DNA of 64,000 nucleotides from Escarpia spicata (taxonomy: Eukaryota > Annelida > Polychaeta > Sabellida > Siboglinidae), in NCBI GenBank assembly GCA_963995525.1, contig OZ023213.1, positions 41,524,276-41,588,275 of the forward strand, given 5' to 3'. The stretch's first letter is position 1, and each line of letters starts with the position of its first letter. A program made the translations under genes and the position numbers. Under the pieces are notes generated by a model that was given only the letters and a program-made list of their open reading frames with translations, did no database searches and had not been told where the DNA came from. Shown here piece after piece: positions 1 to 9,371 of the stretch.

Positions 1-1098
1 ACGAGGCTACGACCGTAGAGAACCGAGATTCGGTGAGTAATGCTTCAGCCATTACTAAGGGAATCCGTAGTCCTCCGTTACCCTGTTTTAACGAAGACAA
101 GGATTCGATTGATGTATATCTCCAGCGATTTGAAAGATATGCTGAAAACCAGGGTTGGGAGCGTGAGAATTACGCTATATTTCTGAGCGCATTGTTATCC
201 AGTCATGCACTGGAAGTTTATTCCCGTTCCCCAATTTCCGTGGCCAACGATTATGACCAGTAAAGCAAGCATTGCTAGGATGGTACCGACTGACTGTAGG
301 CGATTTTCGTAAGAAGCTTTACACCTGTTCTCTAAATTCGACCGAAACAGTGTCGCAGTATTTTGCTCGTATGGAGCATTATTTGACTCAGTGGATTTCT
401 TAGTCAAACATTAATGAGTCTTGAGTCTTTCGAGGGTCTTAAGGAACTCATTCTGAGAAAGCAATTCTTGTTTATGTGCCCTAGGGAACTGTCCGTGTTT
501 CTGAGAGAACACAAACCGATGGGGAAAGAGAATTTGTTTAGAGTTGGTGAGAACATTTACAGATGCCCATTCATCATATGGTAAACGGGAAAATCGTAGA
601 GACCGAGTCCGACCCACTCTCGTCCCTTCACCCGTCCCGAAAAGTAGATCAGGGGAGGGGAGATACCCTATTTCTAGCCCTACCCTGCGGCCCGTTCCTC
701 CGCCGCGTACATGTTTCCTTTGTAATCGGCCAGGTCACATCGCGAGACAGTGTACAGTGGGAGTGCAGAATAGGAATCCTCCACCGCAAAGGATGAAACC
801 AGTGGTTGGGAATTGTGCAGTTGTGCTAAACCAGAATTCCCCTAGTCACCAATGTCCTGTGGGTGGGACTGATGTCACGTTGCAATGTGGATGTAAGATC
901 CCCGTAATTGCTAGTGCTTGTGCACAACATGACTACAGTTGTAACTTACCGGTTGTAGAGGGGTATGTGGGGAGATCCCCAGTGAAAGTACTACGCGACA
1001 GCGGGTGTAACGGAGTCGTTGTACGACGTAGCCTAGTTCCGGAAGATCAGTTAACTGGGAAAACCAGTCTCTATGCTGATGGACCGATCCGTCATTGA
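1..1098 (+). pseudogene. gag-pro: gag-pro pseudogene, unit 1 (5' cut by window)
   Basis: Starts inside gag. Class D: a TAG at 401-403 plus a 7-base tandem duplication (TGAGTCT, near 414-427) break the gag core, in addition to the lesions shared by all units. Zinc knuckle at 712-753, protease DSG at 997-1005, both in one frame that closes at 1098. Confidence 0.8.
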
Positions 1099-1152
1099 AG
1101 TCCCGACTGCCCGGTGCTATGTGAGAGGAGTTCTCACATAGTTCTCACATAG

Positions 1153-1828
1153 GGCTTCAATTTCTCCTGTGAAATTGAAGCCCTATGTCTAAACAACCCC
1201 GTTTATGATTTAGTAATTGGCAATGTTGATGAACTAAATTTGCCCTGTTCCGATAACAGTGAAGGTTCTCCTTTTCGAGTAACCAAGTCAGATAGTGTCC
1301 CCGTTACAGTTGAGGCCCCTTTGAATGACACCCCAATCACTGGTTGTGCTGTAGAAACCCGTGCTCAACGGGAGCGCCTTTCCAACCCACAAAACCTTTG
1401 ATAGTGCCTCAAGTTGTTGGTGCGATGATTTCTTGAGAGTGCAAAAGGGGGATGAGACCTTGAAGAAATGCTTTGATTCGGCTGAAGAGACTAAAGGGAA
1501 ACCTAAGGGAAAACAAACAAGTCAATTCGTGATCAAAAGGGGGCTGCTTTATTGTCTGTATCATTCGCGCGAAACCGTTCATCCGACTTCTCGATCGTTT
1601 GCGACAGGGCAAGACCTCTCGATCGAATTCGTAGCGGCCGGCGGTAAGCGTCTACTGCCCGGCTTCGTCTTCCAGTTGTACGAAGGCAATCGTCAAGTGC
1701 CCGGCATCATCACTCGTGCGGCCGAGATACACCGTTCTAATTGTGTTCTGAGCTCGGCGTCTCGACTTCAACGAATGTTCGTATATATTCGAGATGGGAC
1801 TAGCCCAGTGTCAATGTGTATTTTCTGA
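1153..1828 (+). pseudogene. pol: pol remnant, unit 1
   Basis: 13-base deletion form, Ile variant (CCCGGCATCATC) in the GC-richer half. The final frame is open from about 1361 to a TGA at 1828. Confidence 0.65.
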
Positions 1829-1956
1829 TTGAATGTATCTATTATTTGCTGTATTATGATTGGTAGTTATCTGTGTTTTGAAGTGAGGTATTTTTACCCT
1901 TGAAGTATTCACATATATATGTATATATGTGTGTGTGTTGTAACAGATTACTGTAA

Positions 1957-2334
1957 TGAGAGTCCGCGATGACTAGCTTATACTGTGTATTTATATTATG
2001 GAAGTTATTCTTAAATAACACTTGGCGCCTAGTGTATGATCGTGTAGCGGTATAATCCACCTTAGAAAGGAAGTGGAATTTGATAATCGAAAGACTCAGT
2101 GTTATTGTTTATGTTCTATTAAGATTTGGTTACGGGATTTCTTTATTCTGTTTATTTTGTTAATCGAGATATTTACCAAAAGAAAGATAACTTGTAATAA
2201 AGTTTATTAAATTTTCCTCGTTCTTGGTCGCTTGTTCACGAAAACCGTTCTTTCTCATATGCGTTGACCTTGATATATAAGAACCCTACTAGACTGAGCC
2301 ATCTAGTGTACGGAGACCTCGCTAATCCGAGACA
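1957..2334 (+). repeat. LTR 1 (between units 1 and 2)
   Basis: About 378 bp running from TGAGAGTCCGCG to GAGACA. The inferred start is where array sequence resumes after the satellite spacers. The end is the CA immediately before the primer binding site and the point where the array stops at the spacers. It carries the GGTTACGGG and TGGAAGTT variants. Confidence 0.65.
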
Positions 2335-2972
2335 TAATTGGGGGCTCGTACGCGGGATTCCGGCGAGGGGGAATTAAAATAACACCTTCGGTCAACGCTA
2401 TGAATTGCGGGTAACACGTGACGGCAACATAGAACATGCCTGAGAACTTAGCTGCACTCTGGTTCCGTGGAATGTCAGCGTTGTTCCGTGGCTAAAGACG
2501 AAACCTACATCTATTCCAGTAGCTGTAGTGTAGGGTAATTCACATGCCCCTTGTCGGTTCTGCCCGGACTTAATTCTGAGTCCCATATGTCTCGTTATAT
2601 TTATAGTGTGTCATTCACGTTTTGAGGCATCAGACTTGTTTATTGCAGCAGTAAAGGACCATGAATTAATCGTATAATTATTGTAAGTAGGAGCTTTGTT
2701 ATTTTTCAGCTGTACGAGGAAGTTGAATTACTTGTTGCATTTGCCGAGTTGGCAGTGGACAGATTAGTCCCACAGAATGTCCGTGTGTTGATAGTTGACA
2801 CGGCGTGGTTGAAATCGAATAGTGGTTTCATTATTCCAGTCTTATGAGAAGATTGGGTGGAGTGTTGTAGCGTAGCTAACACTTTTGTGGTTTACAGGTG
2901 GTTGACCTTTTGTATTACTTAAACGTGATATCCGTTTAGTGATTATTTCGTGTGTTGCACTAGTTTGCAAAC
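2335..2972 (+). other. Non-coding 5' leader (reference copy)
   Basis: From the LTR end to the gag ATG I see no supported gene. It has a GT-AG pair (GTAAGT at 2683, TTTACAG ending 2897) that could be a leader intron, and a shorter alternative acceptor (TTATTTTTCAG ending near 2710). A variable stretch reads GTGTTGATAGTTGACACGG in some copies, lacks TGATAGT in others, or reads GTTTGTTGATAG. Other copies: 5532-6163, 8733-9371, 14426-15064, 17624-18261, 20821-21452, 24022-24659, 27219-27856, 30416-31047, 33617-34255, 39310-39948, 42508-43145, 45708-46346, 48907-49544, 52122-52760, 55321-55958, 58518-59156, 61716-62354. Confidence 0.6.
2339..2359 (+). other. Primer binding site, tRNA-Pro-like (reference copy)
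   Basis: Four bases after the LTR end CA. TGGGGGCTCGT (2339-2349) is the complement of the conserved 3' end of tRNA-Pro used by several retroelements; the next bases, ACGCGGGATT, depart from the usual continuation. It recurs five bases after every LTR end except the two LTRs bordering satellite spacers (11932, 36816). That recurrence supports both the element identity and the LTR boundary. Confidence 0.55.
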
Positions 2973-4298
2973 ATGGATCTTGCTCAATTGATTGAGTTAG
3001 GCGAGAAGTTAGGGTTAACAGGTCCCGAACTTCAGGCATTTGTTCGCGATGAACAAGGAACCGCCCGGGCTGAGAGAAAGGCCGCTCGCGAGGCGGAGAA
3101 AGAGAGGCTCTAGGCCGAGCTCCGAGAAAAGTAGGCGGCAAGGCAGGCCGATATGGAGATACGCGCGAGTGAAATGGAGCATGAAGAAAAGATGGCCAGG
3201 CTCCACAACGAGGCTACGACCGTAGAGAACCGAGATTCGGTGAGTAATGCTTCAGCCATTACTAAGGGAATCCGTAGTCCTCCGTTACCCTGCTTTAACG
3301 AAGACAAGGATTCGATTGATGTATATCTCCAGCGATTTGAAAGATATGCTGAAAACCAGGGTTGGGAGCGTGAGAATTACGCTATATTTCTGAGCGCATT
3401 GTTATCCAGTCATGCACTGGAAGTTTATTCCCGTTCCCCAATTTCCGTGGCCAACGATTATGACCAGTAAAGCAAGCATTGCTAGGATGGTACCGACTGA
3501 CTGTAGGCGATTTTCGTAAGAAGCTTTACACCTGTTCTCTAAATTCGACCGAAACAGTGTCGCAGTATTTTGCTCGTATGGAGCATTATTTGACTCAGTG
3601 GATTTCTTTGTCAAACATTAATGAGTCTTTCGAGGGTCTTAAGGAACTCATTCTGAGAAAGCAATTCTTGTTTATGTGCCCTAGGGAACTGTCCGTGTTT
3701 CTGAGAGAACACAAACCGATGGGGAAAGAGAATTTGTTTAGAGTTGGTGAGAACATTTACAGATGCCCATTCATCATATGGTAAACGGGAAAATCGTAGA
3801 GACCGAGTCCGACCCACTCTCGTCCCTTCACCCGTCCCGAAAAGTAGATCAGGGGAGGGGAGATACCCTATTTCTAGCCCTACCCTGCGGCCCGTTCCTC
3901 CGCCGCGTACATGTTTCCTTTGTAATCGGCCAGGTCACATCGCGAGACAGTGTACAGTGGGAGTGCAGAATAGGAATCCTCCACCGCAAAGGATGAAACC
4001 AGTGGTTGGGAATTGTGCAGTTGTGCTAAACCAGAATTCCCCTAGTCACCAATGTCCTGTGGGTGGGACTGATGTCACGTTGCAATGTGGATGTAAGATC
4101 CCCGTAATTGCTAGTGCTTGTGCACAACATGACTACAGTTGTAACTTACCGGTTGTAGAGGGGTATGTGGGGAGATCCCCAGTGAAAGTACTACGCGACA
4201 GCGGGTGTAACGGAGTCGTTGTACGACGTAGCCTAGTTCCGGAAGATCAGTTAACTGGGAAAACCAGTCTCTATGCTGATGGACCGATCCGTCATTGA
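2973..4298 (+). pseudogene. gag-pro: gag-pro pseudogene, unit 2 (reference description)
   Basis: Remnant of the capsid/nucleocapsid polyprotein and protease. The ATG at 2973 opens an acidic then strongly charged, helix-prone N-terminus (MDLAQLIELG start). UAG stops interrupt at 3111 and 3132, after which the same frame stays open to a TAA at 3468. The conserved gag core continues in a second frame (about 3471-3740, with motifs such as YFARMEHYL and ELILRKQFL). A second frameshift near 3745 returns to a third stretch open to 4298. That stretch holds a basic proline-rich linker, the zinc knuckle CX2CX4HX4C (3912-3953) and the protease active site LRDSG (DSG 4197-4205) followed by hydrophobic VVV. 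A further frameshift ends the protease just before 4298. Stops and frameshifts rule out a normal protein. Private T-to-C near 3293. Confidence 0.88.
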
Positions 4299-4316
4299 AG
4301 TCCCGACTGCCCGGTG

Positions 4317-4385
4317 CTATGTGAGAGTTCTCACATAGTTCTCACATAGGGCTTCAATTTCTCCTGTGAAATTGAAGCCCTATGT
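4317..4385. repeat. Nested inverted-repeat block between protease and pol remnant (reference copy)
   Basis: CTATGTGAGA (4317-4326) faces two direct copies of TCTCACATAG (4329-4338, 4340-4349). An 18-bp perfect inverted repeat follows: left arm 4344-4361, six-base loop TCCTGT, right arm 4368-4385. The right arm lies in the pol reading frame, so the left arm looks like an inverted copy of it that destroyed the end of the protease. The first loop is 2 bases here and 5 in copies with GAGAGGAGTTC. Other copies: 1117-1188, 7515-7586, 10716-10787, 16395-16466, 19606-19674, 22804-22875, 25990-26061, 29201-29269, 32399-32470, 35600-35671, 41279-41350, 44490-44561, 47676-47747, 50896-50967, 54090-54161, 57303-57371, 60501-60569, 63699-63767. 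Confidence 0.85.
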
Positions 4386-5025
4386 CTAAACAACCCCGTT
4401 TATGATTTAGTAATTGGCAATGTTGATGAACTAAATTTGCCCTGTTCCGATAACAGTGAAGGTTCTCCTTTTCGAGTAACCAAGTCAGATAGTGTCCCCG
4501 TTACAGTTGAGGCCCCTTTGAATGACACCCCAATCACTGGTTGTGCTGTAGAAACCCGTGCTCAACGGGAGCGCCTTTCCAACCCACAAAACCTTTGATA
4601 GTGCCTCAAGTTGTTGGTGCGATGATTTCTTGAGAGTGCAAAAGGGGGATGAGACCTTGAAGAAATGCTTTGATTCGGCTGAAGAGACTAAAGGGAAACC
4701 TAAGGGAAAACAAACAAGTCAATTCGTGATCAAAAGGGGGCTGCTTTATTGTCTGTATCATTCGCGCGAAACCGTTCATCCGACTTCTCGATCGTTTGCG
4801 ACAGGGCAAGACCTCTCGATCGAATTCGTAGCGGCCGGCGGTAAGCGTCTACTGCCCGGCTTCGTCTTCCAGTTGTACGAAGGCAATCGTCAAGTGCCCG
4901 GCATCATCACTCGTGCGGCCGAGATACACCGTTCTAATTGTGTTCTGAGCTCGGCGTCTCGACTTCAACGAATGTTCGTATATATTCGAGATGGGACTAG
5001 CCCAGTGTCAATGTGTATTTTCTGA
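4350..5025 (+). pseudogene. pol: pol remnant, unit 2 (reference description)
   Basis: The first part (4350-4598) reads as post-protease polyprotein (VYDLVIGNV, then ETRAQRERL) and ends at a TGA created by a frameshift in an A-run near 4590. A 13-base deletion near 4620, between CGA repeats, sets the next frame, which reads DDFLRVQKGDETLKKCF and QFVIKRGLLYCLYHSRE. In related gypsy elements that stretch sits just upstream of a zinc-binding HHCC-type segment. Here the family resemblance stops at about 4768. The remaining ~85 codons (4769-5025) are GC-richer and I do not recognise them. No polymerase or integrase catalytic motif is present. Confidence 0.7.
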
Positions 5026-5110
5026 TTGAATGTATCTATTATTTGCTGTATTATGATTGGTAGTTATCTGTGTTTTGAAGTGAGGTATTTTTACCCTTGA
5101 AGTATTCACA

Positions 5111-5136
5111 TATATATGTATATATGTGTGTGTGTT
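5111..5136. repeat. AT/GT microsatellite in the 3' tail (reference copy)
   Basis: A TATATATGTATATATG run followed by GTGTGTG lies between the pol stop and the LTR in every unit. It is constant in length except in unit 15 (about 51691-51725), where one TATATATG-like block is duplicated. Confidence 0.8.
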
Positions 5137-5153
5137 GTAACAGATTACTGTAA

Positions 5154-5531
5154 TGAGAGTCCGCGATGACTAGCTTATACTGTGTATTTATATTATGGAG
5201 GTTATTCTTAAGTAACACTTGGCGCCTAGTGTATGATCGTGTAGCGGTATAATCCACCTTAGAAAGGAAGTGGAATTTGATAATCGAAAGACTCAGTGTT
5301 ATTGTTTATGTTCTATTAAGATTTGATTACGGGATTTCTTTATTCTGTTTATTTTGTTAATCGAGATATTTACCAAAAGAAAGATAACTTGTAATAAAGT
5401 TTATTAAATTTTCCTCGTTCTTGGTCGCTTGTTCACGAAAACCGTTCTTTCTCATATGCGTTGACCTTGATATATAAGAACCCTACTAGACTGAGCCATC
5501 TAGTGTACGGAGACCTCGCTAATCCGAGACA
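5154..5531 (+). repeat. LTR 2, reference copy with internal signals
   Basis: Runs TGAGAGTCCGCG to GAGACA. Visible inside: TATAA at 5248-5252, a purine run AGAAAGGAAG at 5261-5270, a polyadenylation signal AATAAA at 5393-5398, and TATATAAG at 5471-5478. If 5248 is the TATA box and 5393 the poly(A) signal, the U3-R-U5 order is normal. An alternative LTR start is TGG at 5271, directly after the purine run, which would make that run the polypurine tract. I prefer 5154 because array sequence resumes at the equivalent place after both spacers. Variants here: TGGAGGTT, GATTACGGG and a private AAGTAACAC. Confidence 0.65.
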
Positions 5532-6163
5532 TAATTGGGGGCTCGTACGCGGTATTCCGGCGAGGGGGAAATTAAAATAACACCTTCGGTCAACGCTATG
5601 AATTGCGGGTAACACGTGACGGCAACATAGAACATGCCTGAGAACTTAGCTGCACTCTGGTTCCGTGGAATGTCAGCGTTGTTCCGTGGCTAAAGACGAA
5701 ACCTACATCTATTCCAGTAGCTGTAGTGTAGGGTAATTCACATGCCCCTTGTCGGTTCTGCCCGGACTTAATTCTGAGTCCCATATGTCTCGTTATATTT
5801 ATAGTGTGTCATTCACGTTTTGAGGCATCAGACTTGTTTATTGCAGCAGTAAAGGACCATGAATTAATCGTATAATTATTGTAAGTAGGAGCTTTGTTAT
5901 TTTTCAGCTGTACGAGGAAGTTGAATTACTTGTTGCATTTGCCGAGTTGACAGTGGACAGATTAGTCCCACAGAATGTCCGTGTGTTGACACGGCGTGGT
6001 TGAAATCGAATAGTGGTTTCATTATTCCAGTCTTATGAGAAGATTGGGTGGAGTATTGTAGCGTAGCTAACACTTTTGTGGTTTACAGGTGGTTGACCTT
6101 TTGTATTACTTAAACGTGATATCCGTTTAGTGATTATTTCGTGTGTTGCACTAGTTTGCAAAC

Positions 6164-7496
6164 ATGGATCTTGCTCAATTGATTGAGTTAGGCGAGAAGT
6201 TAGGGTTAACAGGTCCCGAACTTCAGGCATTTGTTCGCGATGAACAAGGAACCGCCCGGGCTGAGCGACAGGCCGCTCGCGAGGCGGAGAAAGAGAGGCT
6301 CTAGGCCGAGCTCCGAGAAAAGTAGGCGGCAAGGCAGGCCGATATGGAGATACGCGCGAGTGAAATGGAGCATGAAGAAAAGATGGCCAGGCTCCACAAC
6401 GAGGCTACGACCGTAGAGAACCGAGATTCGGTGAGTAATGCTTCAGCCATTACTAAGGGAATCCGTAGTCCTCCGTTACCCTGTTTTAACGAAGACAAGG
6501 ATTCGATTGATGTATATCTCCAGCGATTTGAAAGATATGCTGAAAACCAGGGTTGGGAGCGTGAGAATTACGCTATATTTCTGAGCGCATTGTTATCCAG
6601 TCATGCACTGGAAGTTTATTCCCGTTCCCCAATTTCCGTGGCCAACGATTATGACCAGTAAAGCAAGCATTGCTAGGATGGTACCGACTGACTGTAGGCG
6701 ATTTTCGTAAGAAGCTTTACACCTGTTCTCTAAATTCGACCGAAACAGTGTCGCAGTATTTTGCTCGTATGGAGCATTATTTGACTCAGTGGATTTCTTA
6801 GTCAAACATTAATGAGTCTTGAGTCTTTCGAGGGTCTTAAGGAACTCATTCTGAGAAAGCAATTCTTGTTTATGTGCCCTAGGGAACTGTCCGTGTTTCT
6901 GAGAGAACACAAACCGATGGGGAAAGAGAATTTGTTTAGAGTTGGTGAGAACATTTACAGATGCCCATTCATCATATGGTAAACGGGAAAATCGTAGAGA
7001 CCGAGTCCGACCCACTCTCGTCCCTTCACCCGTCCCGAAAAGTAGATCAGGGGAGGGGAGATACCCTATTTCTAGCCCTACCCTGCGGCCCGTTCCTCCG
7101 CCGCGTACATGTTTCCTTTGTAATCGGCCAGGTCACATCGCGAGACAGTGTACAGTGGGAGTGCAGAATAGGAATCCTCCACCGCAAAGGATGAAACCAG
7201 TGGTTGGGAATTGTGCAGTTGTGCTAAACCAGAATTCCCCTAGTCACCAATGTCCTGTGGGTGGGACTGATGTCACGTTGCAATGTGGATGTAAGATCCC
7301 CGTAATTGCTAGTGCTTGTGCACAACATGACTACAGTTGTAACTTACCGGTTGTAGAGGGGTATGTGGGGAGATCCCCAGTGAAAGTACTACGCGACAGC
7401 GGGTGTAACGGAGTCGTTGTACGACGTAGCCTAGTTCCGGAAGATCAGTTAACTGGGAAAACCAGTCTCTATGCTGATGGACCGATCCGTCATTGA
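6164..7496 (+). pseudogene. gag-pro: gag-pro pseudogene, unit 3 (class D)
   Basis: Has the class D TAG (6799-6801) and 7-base duplication in the gag core. N-terminal variant GCGACAGG. Zinc knuckle 7110-7151, DSG 7395-7403 in the same frame. Confidence 0.82.
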
Positions 7497-7550
7497 AGTC
7501 CCGACTGCCCGGTGCTATGTGAGAGGAGTTCTCACATAGTTCTCACATAG

Positions 7551-8226
7551 GGCTTCAATTTCTCCTGTGAAATTGAAGCCCTATGTCTAAACAACCCCGT
7601 TTATGATTTAGTAATTGGCAATGTTGATGAACTAAATTTGCCCTGTTCCGATAACAGTGAAGGTTCTCCTTTTCGAGTAACCAAGTCAGATAGTGTCCCC
7701 GTTACAGTTGAGGCCCCTTTGAATGACACCCCAATCACTGGTTGTGCTGTAGAAACCCGTGCTCAACGGGAGCGCCTTTCCAACCCACAAAACCTTTGAT
7801 AGTGCCTCAAGTTGTTGGTGCGATGATTTCTTGAGAGTGCAAAAGGGGGATGAGACCTTGAAGAAATGCTTTGATTCGGCTGAAGAGACTAAAGGGAAAC
7901 CTAAGGGAAAACAAACAAGTCAATTCGTGATCAAAAGGGGGCTGCTTTATTGTCTGTATCATTCGCGCGAAACCGTTCATCCGACTTCTCGATCGTTTGC
8001 GACAGGGCAAGACCTCTCGATCGAATTCGTAGCGGCCGGCGGTAAGCGTCTACTGCCCGGCTTCGTCTTCCAGTTGTACGAAGGCAATCGTCAAGTGCCC
8101 GGCATCATCACTCGTGCGGCCGAGATACACCGTTCTAATTGTGTTCTGAGCTCGGCGTCTCGACTTCAACGAATGTTCGTATATATTCGAGATGGGACTA
8201 GCCCAGTGTCAATGTGTATTTTCTGA
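7551..8226 (+). pseudogene. pol: pol remnant, unit 3
   Basis: 13-base deletion form with the Ile variant. Confidence 0.65.
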
Positions 8227-8354
8227 TTGAATGTATCTATTATTTGCTGTATTATGATTGGTAGTTATCTGTGTTTTGAAGTGAGGTATTTTTACCCTTG
8301 AAGTATTCACATATATATGTATATATGTGTGTGTGTTGTAACAGATTACTGTAA

Positions 8355-8732
8355 TGAGAGTCCGCGATGACTAGCTTATACTGTGTATTTATATTATGGA
8401 AGTTATTCTTAAATAACACTTGGCGCCTAGTGTATGATCGTGTAGCGGTATAATCCACCTTAGAAAGGAAGTGGAATTTGATAATCGAAAGACTCAGTGT
8501 TATTGTTTATGTTCTATTAAGATTTGGTTACGGGATTTCTTTATTCTGTTTATTTTGTTAATCGAGATATTTACCAAAAGAAAGATAACTTGTAATAAAG
8601 TTTATTAAATTTTCCTCGTTCTTGGTCGCTTGTTCACGAAAACCGTTCTTTCTCATATGCGTTGACCTTGATATATAAGAACCCTACTAGACTGAGCCAT
8701 CTAGTGTACGGAGACCTCGCTAATCCGAGACA
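8355..8732 (+). repeat. LTR 3 (units 3/4)
   Basis: Full-length LTR ending GAGACA, with the GGTTACGGG variant. Followed by a primer binding site at 8737. Confidence 0.65.
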
Positions 8733-9371
8733 TAATTGGGGGCTCGTACGCGGGATTCCGGCGAGGGGGAAATTAAAATAACACCTTCGGTCAACGCTAT
8801 GAATTGCGGGTAACACGTGACGGCAACATAGAACATGCCTGAGAACTTAGCTGCACTCTGGTTCCGTGGAATGTCAGCGTTGTTCCGTGGCTAAAGACGA
8901 AACCTACATCTATTCCAGTAGCTGTAGTGTAGGGTAATTCACATGCCCCTTGTCGGTTCTGCCCGGACTTAATTCTGAGTCCCATATGTCTCGTTATATT
9001 TATAGTGTGTCATTCACGTTTTGAGGCATCAGACTTGTTTATTGCAGCAGTAAAGGACCATGAATTAATCGTATAATTATTGTAAGTAGGAGCTTTGTTA
9101 TTTTTCAGCTGTACGAGGAAGTTGAATTACTTGTTGCATTTGCCGAGTTGGCAGTGGACAGATTAGTCCCACAGAATGTCCGTGTGTTGATAGTTGACAC
9201 GGCGTGGTTGAAATCGAATAGTGGTTTCATTATTCCAGTCTTATGAGAAGATTGGGTGGAGTGTTGTAGCGTAGCTAACACTTTTGTGGTTTACAGGTGG
9301 TTGACCTTTTGTATTACTTAAACGTGATATCCGTTTAGTGATTATTTCGTGTGTTGCACTAGTTTGCAAAC

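Noticed and set aside
2335..2360. A tRNA gene at the TGGGGGCTCGT motif
   Set aside because: Only the 3'-end complement is present, there is no cloverleaf around it, and its place directly after an LTR fits a primer binding site.
2842..3141. Recurring 99-codon minus-strand frame over the leader and gag start
   Set aside because: It overlaps the recognisable gag N-terminus on the opposite strand, its composition mirrors that coding strand, and its repetition only reflects the tandem array.
4606..4809. Minus-strand frames of 67-86 codons over the pol remnant
   Set aside because: Antisense to the charged pol stretch and without recognisable features; noted only as part of the uncertainty over the GC-richer patch.
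4822..4838. GAATTC followed by GCGGCCGG, resembling a cloning linker or vector contamination
   Set aside because: The second site is not NotI (GCGGCCGC), no vector sequence continues on either side, and all units contain the patch, with natural variation in it (GCGGCTGG in class B).
4769..5025. An envelope gene in the 3' part of the unit
   Set aside because: Too short, with no signal peptide, membrane segment or cleavage site visible.
5051..5257. 68-codon minus-strand frame crossing the tail and LTR start
   Set aside because: Runs through the AT/GT microsatellite and LTR sequence and has no protein-like features.
5271..5531. A shorter LTR starting at TGG after the purine run AGAAAGGAAG
   Set aside because: Possible, because the run resembles a polypurine tract, but array sequence resumes about 110 bases earlier at both spacer junctions and one copy has a TGT...ACA pair with the longer boundaries. 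Kept as an alternative.
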